A DNA stretch of 64,000 nt from Pseudoalteromonas sp. T1lg23B (GTDB lineage: Bacteria; Pseudomonadota; Gammaproteobacteria; Enterobacterales; Alteromonadaceae), in assembly GCF_002964665.1 (NCBI RefSeq), contig NZ_PQBZ01000034.1, positions 186,429 through 250,428 on the forward strand, written 5' to 3'. Below are positions 17,984-25,115 of this stretch, in pieces. The position numbers and the translations under genes were made by a program. The first letter of the stretch is position 1. Each line of letters opens with the position of its first letter. Below the pieces are notes generated by a model. That model was not told the origin of the DNA. It did not search any database and saw only the letters and a program-made list of their open reading frames with translations.

Positions 17984-18663
17984 GTGCATTTTTTATAACT
18001 GGCACAGATACCGAAGTGGGTAAAACTCACATTACAGCATTACTACTAAAGTTTTTAGCGCAGCACAAGCGCCAAGCGATAGGCTTTAAACCAATCGCTG
18101 CCGGTGCTGAGGAAGCATTTGGGCAATTGGTTAACGAAGATGCGCTAACACTAATGGAATCGGCCACTGTGCATGGCAAATACGAGCAGATCAATCCCAT
18201 TTGCTTCGCGCCTCCTATCGCGCCACATATTGCCGCTGAGCAGGCTGGTATAGAAATAACACTAGAAAAGTTGAGTTATCACTATCATGAGCTAGCAAAA
18301 CTTGGTGCCGAATTTACCTTGGTGGAAGGTGCTGGTGGATGGGCTTTACCTATAAACGACACCCAATACCTATGTGACTGGGTACAAAAAGAGCAACTGC
18401 CCGTTATATTAGTCGTTGGTATGAAGTTGGGCTGCTTAAATCACGCCATTTTGACCAGTCATGCGCTCAAGGCTCAGGGTATAAAGTGTGTTGGTTGGGT
18501 GGCAAACCAAATCGACCCTAACATGGCTAACTTTGATGAGAATCTAGATAGTTTACGTAAACGTATTGATGCGCCTTTATTGGCGGTTGCACCATACAGT
18601 GAAGACAAAGCAAAATTACAAATCTATGCGGCGTTGACGGATTTATTTGGTATTCACTTATAG
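17980..18663 (+). CDS. bioD: Dethiobiotin synthetase (BioD)
   Basis: The 227-residue P-loop enzyme carboxylates DAPA with ATP to close the ureido ring. The P-loop GTDTEVGKTH is at residues 7-16, the catalytic Lys in KPIAAGAE near 37, and LVEGAGGWALPI near 112. It is the last gene of the bioBFCD operon. Its stop codon TAG forms the first bases of a hairpin. Confidence 0.95.
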   Translation: MSAFFITGTDTEVGKTHITALLLKFLAQHKRQAIGFKPIAAGAEEAFGQLVNEDALTLMESATVHGKYEQINPICFAPPIAPHIAAEQAGIEITLEKLSYHYHELAKLGAEFTLVEGAGGWALPINDTQYLCDWVQKEQLPVILVVGMKLGCLNHAILTSHALKAQGIKCVGWVANQIDPNMANFDENLDSLRKRIDAPLLAVAPYSEDKAKLQIYAALTDLFGIHL

Positions 18664-18682
18664 GCCAACAAGCGTTGGCCTA
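18661..18682. terminator. Hairpin at the end of bioD
   Basis: A perfect 8-bp stem TAGGCCAA / TTGGCCTA with a 6-base loop lies between the convergent bioD and the next small gene. There is no T run after it, so it may be a weak bidirectional terminator or an mRNA 3-prime end stabiliser. Confidence 0.45.
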
Positions 18683-18686
18683 TGCC

Positions 18687-18899
18687 TCACTCGCTTTTCG
18701 AGTTGCTATCTTGCTGATTAATATAATTGGGCAACAGATGTTCGACGATTTCTCTGGCTGGGATAGTGTAACGTACCCCATTAAACATCACGGATGTGTG
18801 TTCATGAATACCGGTGATCCCTGTTAAGGTCCAGCCTTCGCCACGTTCAGGGCACAGCACTTTGGTTGTTGGAGGAATAACTTTAAATTCGTCTGACAT
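18687..18899 (-). CDS. Small conserved hypothetical protein
   Basis: The 70-residue product begins MSDEFKVIPPTTKVLCPERG. ATG at 18899 is chosen over an in-frame GTG at 18911 because GGAG lies six bases before it. The sequence looks like a small beta-rich domain (WTLTGITGIHEHTSVMFNG) with an acidic/Ser tail. It is opposite the following acetyltransferase gene. No function is known to me. Confidence 0.65.
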   Translation of the reverse strand: MSDEFKVIPPTTKVLCPERGEGWTLTGITGIHEHTSVMFNGVRYTIPAREIVEHLLPNYINQQDSNSKSE

Positions 18900-18977
18900 A
18901 CAATACTCCACGTTAGACTTATTTTTGCCAGCTAGTTTATACTATTTTGGCAAATTGCCAATCGAGACCGACCACAA

Positions 18978-19466
18978 ATGCGTTTGATAACTCCAAGACT
19001 GATCCTTAAGTCTATTACCCATAAGGACGCATTGGCGCTGTATGGCGTGCTAAATGATCCACTGGTTGCCCAGTATAATGACTATGGCAAGTCGTTATCG
19101 CATCAGGATATCAAAGATCTCATCCAATGGGACTTAGAGCAGGGCTACTTGGGACTGGGATGTCGGATGACGATAACAAATCCACAAGGACAGTTGTTAG
19201 GGACCGTTGGCTTATACGACTTTGATGCTGATAAGCATAGCGTCAGCATTGGTTTTGAGTTGGCCAGTGTCCATTGGCGACGAGGTTACATGATAGAGGC
19301 CATACAATGTATGTTGGACAATATCTCAGAGCTGTTGGATATAACTGCGGATACATCGGTGTTTGCGCATCTTGATGCAGATAACGAGCGCTCAGTTAGA
19401 CTGCTACAAAAGTTGGGCTTTACTGAACAATCTAGCACCTTGTACTGTAAATTACTGACCGTTTAG
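18978..19466 (+). CDS. GNAT-family N-acetyltransferase (RimJ/RimL type)
   Basis: The 162-residue product begins RLITPRLILKSITHKDA, the usual start of the Acetyltransf_3 group. Further marks are GTVGLYDFDADKHSVSIGFEL and WRRGYMIEAIQCMLD, the acetyl-CoA pyrophosphate loop, where the normal Q/RxxGxG/A reads RRGYMI. It ends with NERSVRLLQKLGFTEQ. It probably acetylates a protein N-terminus or small amine; the substrate is unknown. Confidence 0.85.
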   Translation: MRLITPRLILKSITHKDALALYGVLNDPLVAQYNDYGKSLSHQDIKDLIQWDLEQGYLGLGCRMTITNPQGQLLGTVGLYDFDADKHSVSIGFELASVHWRRGYMIEAIQCMLDNISELLDITADTSVFAHLDADNERSVRLLQKLGFTEQSSTLYCKLLTV

Positions 19467-19499
19467 TAACGCAGATAAATCCTCTAAGAACACATCTTA

Positions 19500-20021
19500 C
19501 TATTGAATTGATTGCAGCTTATTACTCAGCAAACGTACGAGTGAGTCCACATCGGAATGTTCATCATTCAAACCTATGATCAGAGTCATGAAGTAGCAGT
19601 CCATCATGATGTCTGCTTTGTATGAGTCATAAGGCTGGCCTTCAAAAAGGGTATGTTTAAATGCTTCAAGTTGCTCACTGAAGTAGTCGTGCTGCCACAA
19701 AATTCCGCCAATGAGTTCCTTACTAAACTCTCTATTACTTAAGTAAAATTGATACAAAAACTTTGCATAGTGCCTGAGCCTGAGGCGTGGCGTGTGTAAT
19801 TTTTCAGATTGAGCCGCTTGAGCGAGAGTGTGCTCGATTTTCTCGTGCATAGCAGTTTTCAGAATATCTAACTTGGTAGGAAAGTGAGAAAAAACAGTCC
19901 CTGTAGCAACCCCCGCCAACTGAGATATTTGTCGAGTGGTTGTTTGCGCGAAGCCTTGTTCATTGAATAGCTGCCAACTGGCTCGCAAAATATTTTGTCT
20001 AGTTGATGTTTTTTTATTCAT
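19500..20021 (-). CDS. TetR-family transcriptional repressor
   Basis: The 173-residue product has an N-terminal helix-turn-helix (about residues 9-55, with TTRQISQLAGVATGTVFSHF) and a variable C-terminal ligand domain of about 115 residues. It is divergent from a small membrane-protein gene. The 136-base gap contains two near-identical palindromes that are its most likely operators, so it probably represses itself and the neighbour. The ligand is unknown. Confidence 0.9.
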   Translation of the reverse strand: MNKKTSTRQNILRASWQLFNEQGFAQTTTRQISQLAGVATGTVFSHFPTKLDILKTAMHEKIEHTLAQAAQSEKLHTPRLRLRHYAKFLYQFYLSNREFSKELIGGILWQHDYFSEQLEAFKHTLFEGQPYDSYKADIMMDCYFMTLIIGLNDEHSDVDSLVRLLSNKLQSIQ

Positions 20022-20089
20022 TTTATTACCAAGTAGTTAGAGTTAAAGAGCATAACATAAGGATAAAAAAATGCCCAAAGCACTTGCAA

Positions 20090-20125
20090 ATGAGCGCGCT
20101 CATAAATAATAATGAGCACGCTCAT
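20090..20125. promoter_or_regulatory. Tandem palindromic operator for the divergent TetR repressor
   Basis: ATGAGCGCGCTCAT (20090-20103) is a perfect 14-base palindrome. ATGAGCACGCTCAT (20112-20125) is the same with one mismatch. Their centres are 22 bases apart, about two helical turns, so two dimers could bind the same face. They lie between the TetR start (20021) and the small gene start (20158). Confidence 0.8.
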
Positions 20126-20157
20126 TTTTTGTTTATTATCATTATGGAAGGTGTAAA

Positions 20158-20355
20158 ATGAATTTTATCGGCTATGTGCTATTTCTACCGTTTATTGTTT
20201 TCTATAGCTATATTTTGGGGCCTGCGCTTAAAGCTGTGTTGATACCCGGAGGGTTAGCGATTTTACTGCTAATTATGGGACCAAAGGCGTTTATTCATCA
20301 TATGAAATTAGCGCTTGAAGACTACCGTGCAAACAATCCCGTAGAACTTTCGTAG
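20158..20355 (+). CDS. Small membrane protein controlled by TetR (hypothetical)
   Basis: The 65-residue product has hydrophobic segments at about residues 3-23 and 27-42 and a short cytoplasmic tail (HHMKLALEDYRANNPVELS). GGAAGGTG precedes ATG 20158 at good distance. The operator pair upstream suggests it is the main target of the divergent repressor. No family is recognised. Confidence 0.7.
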   Translation: MNFIGYVLFLPFIVFYSYILGPALKAVLIPGGLAILLLIMGPKAFIHHMKLALEDYRANNPVELS

Positions 20356-20408
20356 TTTTACATCTCAGATTAGTTTAAAATCGGGTTTTTAGGCTTAGAC
20401 AACTTCCT

Positions 20409-20422
20409 AGGAGCCCATTATT
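20409..20422 (+). promoter_or_regulatory. Shine-Dalgarno and apparent AUU start of the ABC-F gene
   Basis: AGGAG (20409-20413) lies six bases before ATT 20420. From there the frame reads ATT TTA AGC GCA GCT AAT GTC ACC ATG. This matches the start of E. coli YbiT as I recall it (MLVSSNVTMQFG), with ATT exactly where ATG is expected. No ATG, GTG or TTG start lies between. The ATG at 20444 has no ribosome-binding site and would remove the first beta strand. Confidence 0.65.
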
Positions 20423-22012
20423 TTAAGCGCAGCTAATGTCACCATGCAGTTTGGTGCAAAACCTCTTTTTGAGAATATTTCAGTAAAATTCGGCGACGGT
20501 AACCGCTATGGTCTGATCGGCGCGAACGGTTGTGGTAAATCTACCTTCATGAAAATCCTTGGAGGTGAACTTGAACCTAGCACTGGCAATGTCAGCGTAT
20601 CTCCTAACACTCGTTTGGCTAAGCTAAATCAGGACCAATTTGCATACGAAGAATACAGTGTTATCGACACGGTAATTATGGGGCATAAAGAGTTATGGAC
20701 CATAAAAGCAGAACGTGACCGTATCTACTCTTTGCCAGAAATGAGCGAAGCGGATGGTATGAAAGTCGCCGACCTAGAGACTGAATTTGCTGAAATGGAT
20801 GGCTACTCAGCCGAGTCAAAAGCAGGTGAATTGCTACTTGGTGTAGGCATACCTACCGAGCAACACTATGGTCCTATGTCCGAGATTGCGCCTGGTTTCA
20901 AACTTCGAGTGCTACTTGCACAAGTATTATTTGCCGATCCTGACATCATGCTGTTGGACGAACCGACCAACAACTTGGATATTTACACCATTAAGTGGCT
21001 CGAAGACGTATTGAATCAACGTGACTGCACCATGATCATTATTTCTCACGACCGTCACTTTTTAAATTCAGTATGTACGCATATGGCTGATATTGATTAT
21101 GGTGAGCTACGTGTTTATCCGGGGAACTACGATGAGTACATGTTTGCCGCAACTCAGGCTCGTGAGAAGCTTTTGAGTGAAAATGCTAAGAAAAAGGCAC
21201 AAATTGCTGAGCTTCAACAGTTTGTGTCGCGATTCTCTGCTAATGCTTCTAAAGCGAAGCAAGCGACATCACGTGCTAAGCAAATAGATAAAATCCAACT
21301 TGATGAAGTTAAAGCATCTTCTCGTCAAACACCCTTTATTCGTTTTGAACAGTCTAAGCAGCTATTCCGTAATGCTTTGGAAATCAACGGATTATCTCAG
21401 GGCTATGAGAGCACTTTATTTTCAGGCTTAGAAGGTCTGGTTGAAGTGGGTGAGCGCATTGCTGTTATCGGTGAAAACGGTGTAGGTAAAACCACGTTAC
21501 TACACACATTAGCTGGCCGCTTGGCACCTAAATCCGGTGATTTCAAATGGTCTGAAAATGCCAATATTGGTTATTATGCTCAAGATCATGCAGATGAATT
21601 TGAAAAAGACCAAAATGTCTTTGAGTGGATGGAACAATGGCAGCAAGAAGGTGATGACGAACAGGTTGTAAGTAGTTATCTTGGCCGCATGTTATTCTCA
21701 CAAAATGACATTAAAAAGTCTGTAAAAGTGTTGTCAGGTGGTGAACAAGGCCGTATGTTGTTCGGTAAGTTGATGATGCACAAGCATAATATTTTGCTGA
21801 TGGATGAGCCTACCAACCACATGGATATGGAATCGATTGAAGCACTAAACTTGGCGCTTGAGCAATACGAAGGAACTTTATTCTTCGTTTCTCATGATAG
21901 ACAATTTGTATCTTCACTGGCAACCAGAGTGTGGGAGATCAAAGACGGCAAAGTCATTGATTTCAGAGGTACTTACGAAGAATATTTAGCAACACAAGAA
22001 CAAGCTAAGTAA
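20420..22012 (+). CDS. ybiT: ABC-F family ATPase, YbiT-like
   Basis: About 530 residues with two ABC nucleotide-binding domains and no membrane segment. NBD1 has Walker [10 protein letters not shown] near residue 38, the Walker B/linker region [15 protein letters not shown] near 181, and ISHDRHF. The interdomain linker (about 245-300) is charged and helical. NBD2 has Walker [10 protein letters not shown] near 355, signature LSGGEQGRM, and [12 protein letters not shown]. Proteins of this family bind ribosomes and act on translation. The sequence is very close to E. coli YbiT. The first residues are placed by homology at an ATT codon; the first conventional start would be ATG 20444. Confidence 0.92.
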   Translation: MLSAANVTMQFGAKPLFENISVKFGDGNRYGLIGANGCGKSTFMKILGGELEPSTGNVSVSPNTRLAKLNQDQFAYEEYSVIDTVIMGHKELWTIKAERDRIYSLPEMSEADGMKVADLETEFAEMDGYSAESKAGELLLGVGIPTEQHYGPMSEIAPGFKLRVLLAQVLFADPDIMLLDEPTNNLDIYTIKWLEDVLNQRDCTMIIISHDRHFLNSVCTHMADIDYGELRVYPGNYDEYMFAATQAREKLLSENAKKKAQIAELQQFVSRFSANASKAKQATSRAKQIDKIQLDEVKASSRQTPFIRFEQSKQLFRNALEINGLSQGYESTLFSGLEGLVEVGERIAVIGENGVGKTTLLHTLAGRLAPKSGDFKWSENANIGYYAQDHADEFEKDQNVFEWMEQWQQEGDDEQVVSSYLGRMLFSQNDIKKSVKVLSGGEQGRMLFGKLMMHKHNILLMDEPTNHMDMESIEALNLALEQYEGTLFFVSHDRQFVSSLATRVWEIKDGKVIDFRGTYEEYLATQEQAK

Positions 22013-22021
22013 TGAATACAG

Positions 22022-22048
22022 AAAACCGCGCGACCAGCGCGGTTTTTT
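22022..22048 (+). terminator. Rho-independent terminator of ybiT
   Basis: A 10-bp stem AAAACCGCGC / GCGCGGTTTT with a 5-base loop is followed by Ts, nine bases after the stop codon. Confidence 0.95.
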
Positions 22049-22261
22049 ATTTACAGTTAGTTTGAAAAATGCGCTGAACCGGATTCAGTTTTAGCCACCA
22101 TAGCAAGACATTGATGTTACTGACAGGCCTGAAAATAATGGTATTACGTGGCTGATTAGGTATAATAGCGCGCAAAAATTATGGTTGCTTTGGGTACCCC
22201 AATTATTGCTCAAAGTAGCATATTGTTACTGTATCGTTTAACTTAACACCGAGGATTTATT

Positions 22262-22744
22262 ATGACGGTTGGCATTATTATGGGTTCAAAGTCAGATTGG
22301 CCTACTATGCAGCACGCAGCAGACATGTTGGACAAATTTGGCATCGAATACGAAACGAAAGTCGTTTCAGCACACCGTACTCCTCATCTGTTAGCCGATT
22401 ACGCCTCAAGTGCCGCAGAACGCGGTATCAAAGTGATTATTGCTGGTGCCGGTGGCGCTGCGCATTTACCTGGTATGGCGGCGGCGTTTACCAGCCTACC
22501 TGTGTTGGGTGTGCCAGTTAAGTCAAAGACACTAAATGGCGTAGATTCCCTGTTATCAATTTGCCAAATGCCTAAAGGCGTTGCGGTTGGTACTTTGGCC
22601 ATTGGTGATGCGGGCGCTGCGAATGCTGGCTTGCTAGCCGCACAAATTCTAGGTTGTCAGCAACCAGAGATTTTTGCCAAGGTTGAAGCGTTCCGTAAAG
22701 AACAAACTGAGACTGTTTTAGCTAACCCAAATCCTGCTGAGTAA
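22262..22744 (+). CDS. purE: N5-carboxyaminoimidazole ribonucleotide mutase (PurE, catalytic subunit)
   Basis: The 160-residue class I PurE moves the carboxylate from N5 to C4 of the imidazole ring in de novo purine synthesis. Signature segments are [13 protein letters not shown] (residues 8-20), the catalytic His in VVSAHRTPH near 42, and [12 protein letters not shown] near 68. It sits one base before purK and is clearly co-translated. A TATAAT box at 22161-22166 is a plausible -10, but no good -35 or PurR box was found. Confidence 0.97.
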   Translation: MTVGIIMGSKSDWPTMQHAADMLDKFGIEYETKVVSAHRTPHLLADYASSAAERGIKVIIAGAGGAAHLPGMAAAFTSLPVLGVPVKSKTLNGVDSLLSICQMPKGVAVGTLAIGDAGAANAGLLAAQILGCQQPEIFAKVEAFRKEQTETVLANPNPAE

Positions 22745-22745
22745 T

Positions 22746-23894
22746 ATGAATATTCTTGTTTTAGGGGCAGGGCAACTTGCTCGCATGATGAGTTTGTCTG
22801 CTACTCACTTAGACCTGCATGTACTGGCGTATGATGTGGGCACAAAGCAGGTGGTTAATCCAGTCACGTTCGAGACAAAAAGCTACACGTTAGAACAGGC
22901 TATTGCACGTAGTCACGCGATTACTGCTGAGTTTGAGCATATCCCACATGATGTGCTGGCGCTATGTTCGCAAAGTGGTAAGTTTTATCCCGGTGCTGAG
23001 GCCATTGCAACGGGCGGTGACAGAGCAAAAGAAAAGGCATTACTTGATAAAGCCAAAGTAGCATGTGCGCCTTATCAATTGATCACCGAAAAAAGTCATT
23101 TTTTGCATGCCATTGAGCGATTGGGAATGCCACTCGTTGTTAAAACCTGCCAAGCAGGTTATGACGGTAAAGGTCAATGGCGCGTTAAACGCCAAGAAGA
23201 TGTAGAGCAAATTTGGTCTGAAATGGCACAGTTCATCGCTTCAGGCACTGAAATCGCTCCACATTCAATCATTGCAGAGAAAATGATCCCGTTTGATCGA
23301 GAAGTATCAATCATCGGGGTGCGGGACAAGCAAGGGCAGTGCAAAACTTACCCTCTTACTGAAAATCAGCATACTAACGGTGTATTAACTCTTTCAATCG
23401 CAGGCAAAGAAAAGCTGGCGATTGAACAGCAAGCGCAGGATGCGTTCAATGCGCTAGCAAATGCTTTGGATTACGTTGGGGTACTGGCAATTGAATTTTT
23501 CGATGTGCAAGGTACGCTGCTGGTGAATGAAATAGCACCACGTGTGCACAACTCAGGACACTGGACCCAACAAGGTTGTCATGTTAGCCAGTTTGAAAAC
23601 CACATGCGTGCCGTGTCTGGCTTGCCGTTAGGATCAACAGAGTTATTAAGACCAACGGCAATGATTAATGTGCTTGGGCAAGATGCAATCCCACATGCAG
23701 TATTAAATGTGGCGGATACAAGCAGTCACTGGTACGGCAAAGAAGCAAAGCCTGGTCGTAAGATGGGGCACATTAATGTTTCGGGGCATGACCTTAAACA
23801 GTTGGGACAACGTTTACATGACTTGGCAGCAATCCTACCAGAGCAAGATTATCCCGGTGTTGCAGCCACTGCGCGTAGTTTAATCGACGCTTAA
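22746..23894 (+). CDS. purK: N5-carboxyaminoimidazole ribonucleotide synthase (PurK)
   Basis: The 382-residue ATP-grasp enzyme makes N5-CAIR from AIR, bicarbonate and ATP, the substrate for PurE. It starts with the Rossmann-like LVLGAGQLARMM. The ATP-grasp domain (about 95-290) contains LVVKTCQAGYDGKGQWRV and VGVLAIEFFD...LVNEIAPRVHNSGHWT. The length and motifs are intact. A strong terminator follows. Confidence 0.97.
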   Translation: MNILVLGAGQLARMMSLSATHLDLHVLAYDVGTKQVVNPVTFETKSYTLEQAIARSHAITAEFEHIPHDVLALCSQSGKFYPGAEAIATGGDRAKEKALLDKAKVACAPYQLITEKSHFLHAIERLGMPLVVKTCQAGYDGKGQWRVKRQEDVEQIWSEMAQFIASGTEIAPHSIIAEKMIPFDREVSIIGVRDKQGQCKTYPLTENQHTNGVLTLSIAGKEKLAIEQQAQDAFNALANALDYVGVLAIEFFDVQGTLLVNEIAPRVHNSGHWTQQGCHVSQFENHMRAVSGLPLGSTELLRPTAMINVLGQDAIPHAVLNVADTSSHWYGKEAKPGRKMGHINVSGHDLKQLGQRLHDLAAILPEQDYPGVAATARSLIDA

Positions 23895-23901
23895 GAATGA
23901 C

Positions 23902-23930
23902 AAAACCGAGCTAATTAGCTCGGTTTTTTT
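23902..23930 (+). terminator. Rho-independent terminator of purEK
   Basis: A perfectly palindromic AAAACCGAGCT / AGCTCGGTTTT stem with an AATT loop is followed by a run of seven or more Ts. Confidence 0.95.
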
Positions 23931-23948
23931 ATACATAGTGATGCTGTT

Positions 23949-24881
23949 ATGAACCCGACACGAATCATTCAATACGCCTTTATTAGCTTGTTTATATTGA
24001 GCTTTACTCCTTTGGTTAATCCCACTTTGGCCTTAGCGCTTGGTGTCGGGTTTGCCTGGTTTTTAAGAAATCCATTTGAGCAGTTAAGCAACCAGTTGAG
24101 TAAATGGTTGCTGAAGGTTGCGGTAATTGGCCTAGGTTTCCATGTAAACATATTGGAAGTCATTGAAGTTGGGCGCAGTTCAATAGTTTTAACGATTGTA
24201 AGTATCACAGCAATCATAGGCTTAGGTGAGATCCTCACGCAAGCTTTCCGACTGAATAGAAATACCGGTGTACTCATCTCATTTGGCACGGCTATTTGTG
24301 GAGGGAGTGCAATTGCTGCAATGGCACCCGTGATCAAAGCCAAACAACATGAAATTGCGGTGGCATTAGCGGTTGTTTTTTCTCTCAATGCGATTGGGTT
24401 AGTGTTGTTTCCTTTGCTTGGACAATCACTGATGCTAAGCGATGAACAATTCGCACTGTGGGCCGCTCTGGCAATACATGATACTAGTAGTGTTGTCGCC
24501 GCCGCTGCTACCTATGGTCCCGTCGCGGTAGGTATTGCTACAACCATAAAATTGACACGCGCTATGTGGATCATTCCATACACAGCAGCTGCAGGCGTGT
24601 TTTGGCGCAGCGAAGAGCGTGCCAGCATCCCACTTTTTATTTTTGGCTTTTTATTAGCTGCGCTGTGTAACAGTTATTTTCCTCAATTTAATGAGCTTTG
24701 GCAGACTCTTTATGTCGGTGCGAAACATGTATTGGTAGCAACACTGTTCCTGATTGGCGCAGGAGTATCAAAAGCTGTTATAAAACAAACAGGTTGGCGC
24801 CCATTCGCCATGGCGATGGTGCTTTGGATCATTGTAAGTGCAGTTCTATTACTGCTCATTATTGACGGTCTTATTCAATAA
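23949..24881 (+). CDS. YeiH-family membrane transporter (putative sulfate exporter family)
   Basis: The 310-residue polytopic protein has about nine to ten predicted helices over its whole length. Family marks are KVAVIGLGFHVNI near residue 56, GTAICGGSAIAAMAPVI near 113, and AIHDTSSVVAAAATYG near 175. The YeiH / Cons_hypoth698 family is annotated as a sulfate exporter, but physiological substrates are poorly known. It is a single gene between the purK terminator and a structured intergenic region. Confidence 0.88.
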   Translation: MNPTRIIQYAFISLFILSFTPLVNPTLALALGVGFAWFLRNPFEQLSNQLSKWLLKVAVIGLGFHVNILEVIEVGRSSIVLTIVSITAIIGLGEILTQAFRLNRNTGVLISFGTAICGGSAIAAMAPVIKAKQHEIAVALAVVFSLNAIGLVLFPLLGQSLMLSDEQFALWAALAIHDTSSVVAAAATYGPVAVGIATTIKLTRAMWIIPYTAAAGVFWRSEERASIPLFIFGFLLAALCNSYFPQFNELWQTLYVGAKHVLVATLFLIGAGVSKAVIKQTGWRPFAMAMVLWIIVSAVLLLLIIDGLIQ

Positions 24882-24927
24882 TTAAGAATTTTTTTGAACT
24901 GTTTTATGTTTCTACAGTCCTATATCT

Positions 24928-25023
24928 TGAGGCGTGGATAGGCCTCATTTCATAATCGTTGTCCATCAACGACTATGTGAGCGCAGAGAGTATTTGGCCA
25001 GTATCACTTACTGGCCTTTTTTT
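24928..25023 (+). ncRNA. Candidate structured small RNA or 3-prime UTR with three hairpins
   Basis: Three consecutive stem-loops lie in one intergenic gap: TGAGGC / GCCTCA (24928-24947), an 11-position arm pair CATAATCGTTG / CAACGACTATG with one mismatch (24951-24977), and GGCCAGTA / TACTGGCC followed by seven Ts (24996-25023). A run of well-formed hairpins ending in an intrinsic terminator is typical of an sRNA or a regulated 3-prime UTR of the upstream transporter gene. It could instead be a leader of the downstream peptidase gene (start 25116). No promoter is clear and no known RNA family was recognised. Confidence 0.45.
24996..25023 (+). terminator. Rho-independent terminator
   Basis: An 8-bp stem GGCCAGTA / TACTGGCC with a 5-base loop is followed by seven Ts. 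It ends the transporter transcript and/or the candidate small RNA. Confidence 0.92.
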
Positions 25024-25115
25024 ATCTTGAAACTCTGTGATTAATCTTAAATTAAATGAATTCCTGACTTACATTTGCTTTAATAGCGTTAATATTACAA
25101 TCAATAAGAAGCGCT

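Noticed and set aside
22168..22190. PurR box upstream of purE
   Set aside because: GCGCAAAAATTATGGT shares only the first half of the consensus; too many central mismatches.
24882..25115. Known RNA families or a riboswitch for the candidate structured RNA
   Set aside because: No match to Spot 42, Qrr, 6S or a riboswitch that I could recognise, so it is kept only as an unassigned structured region.
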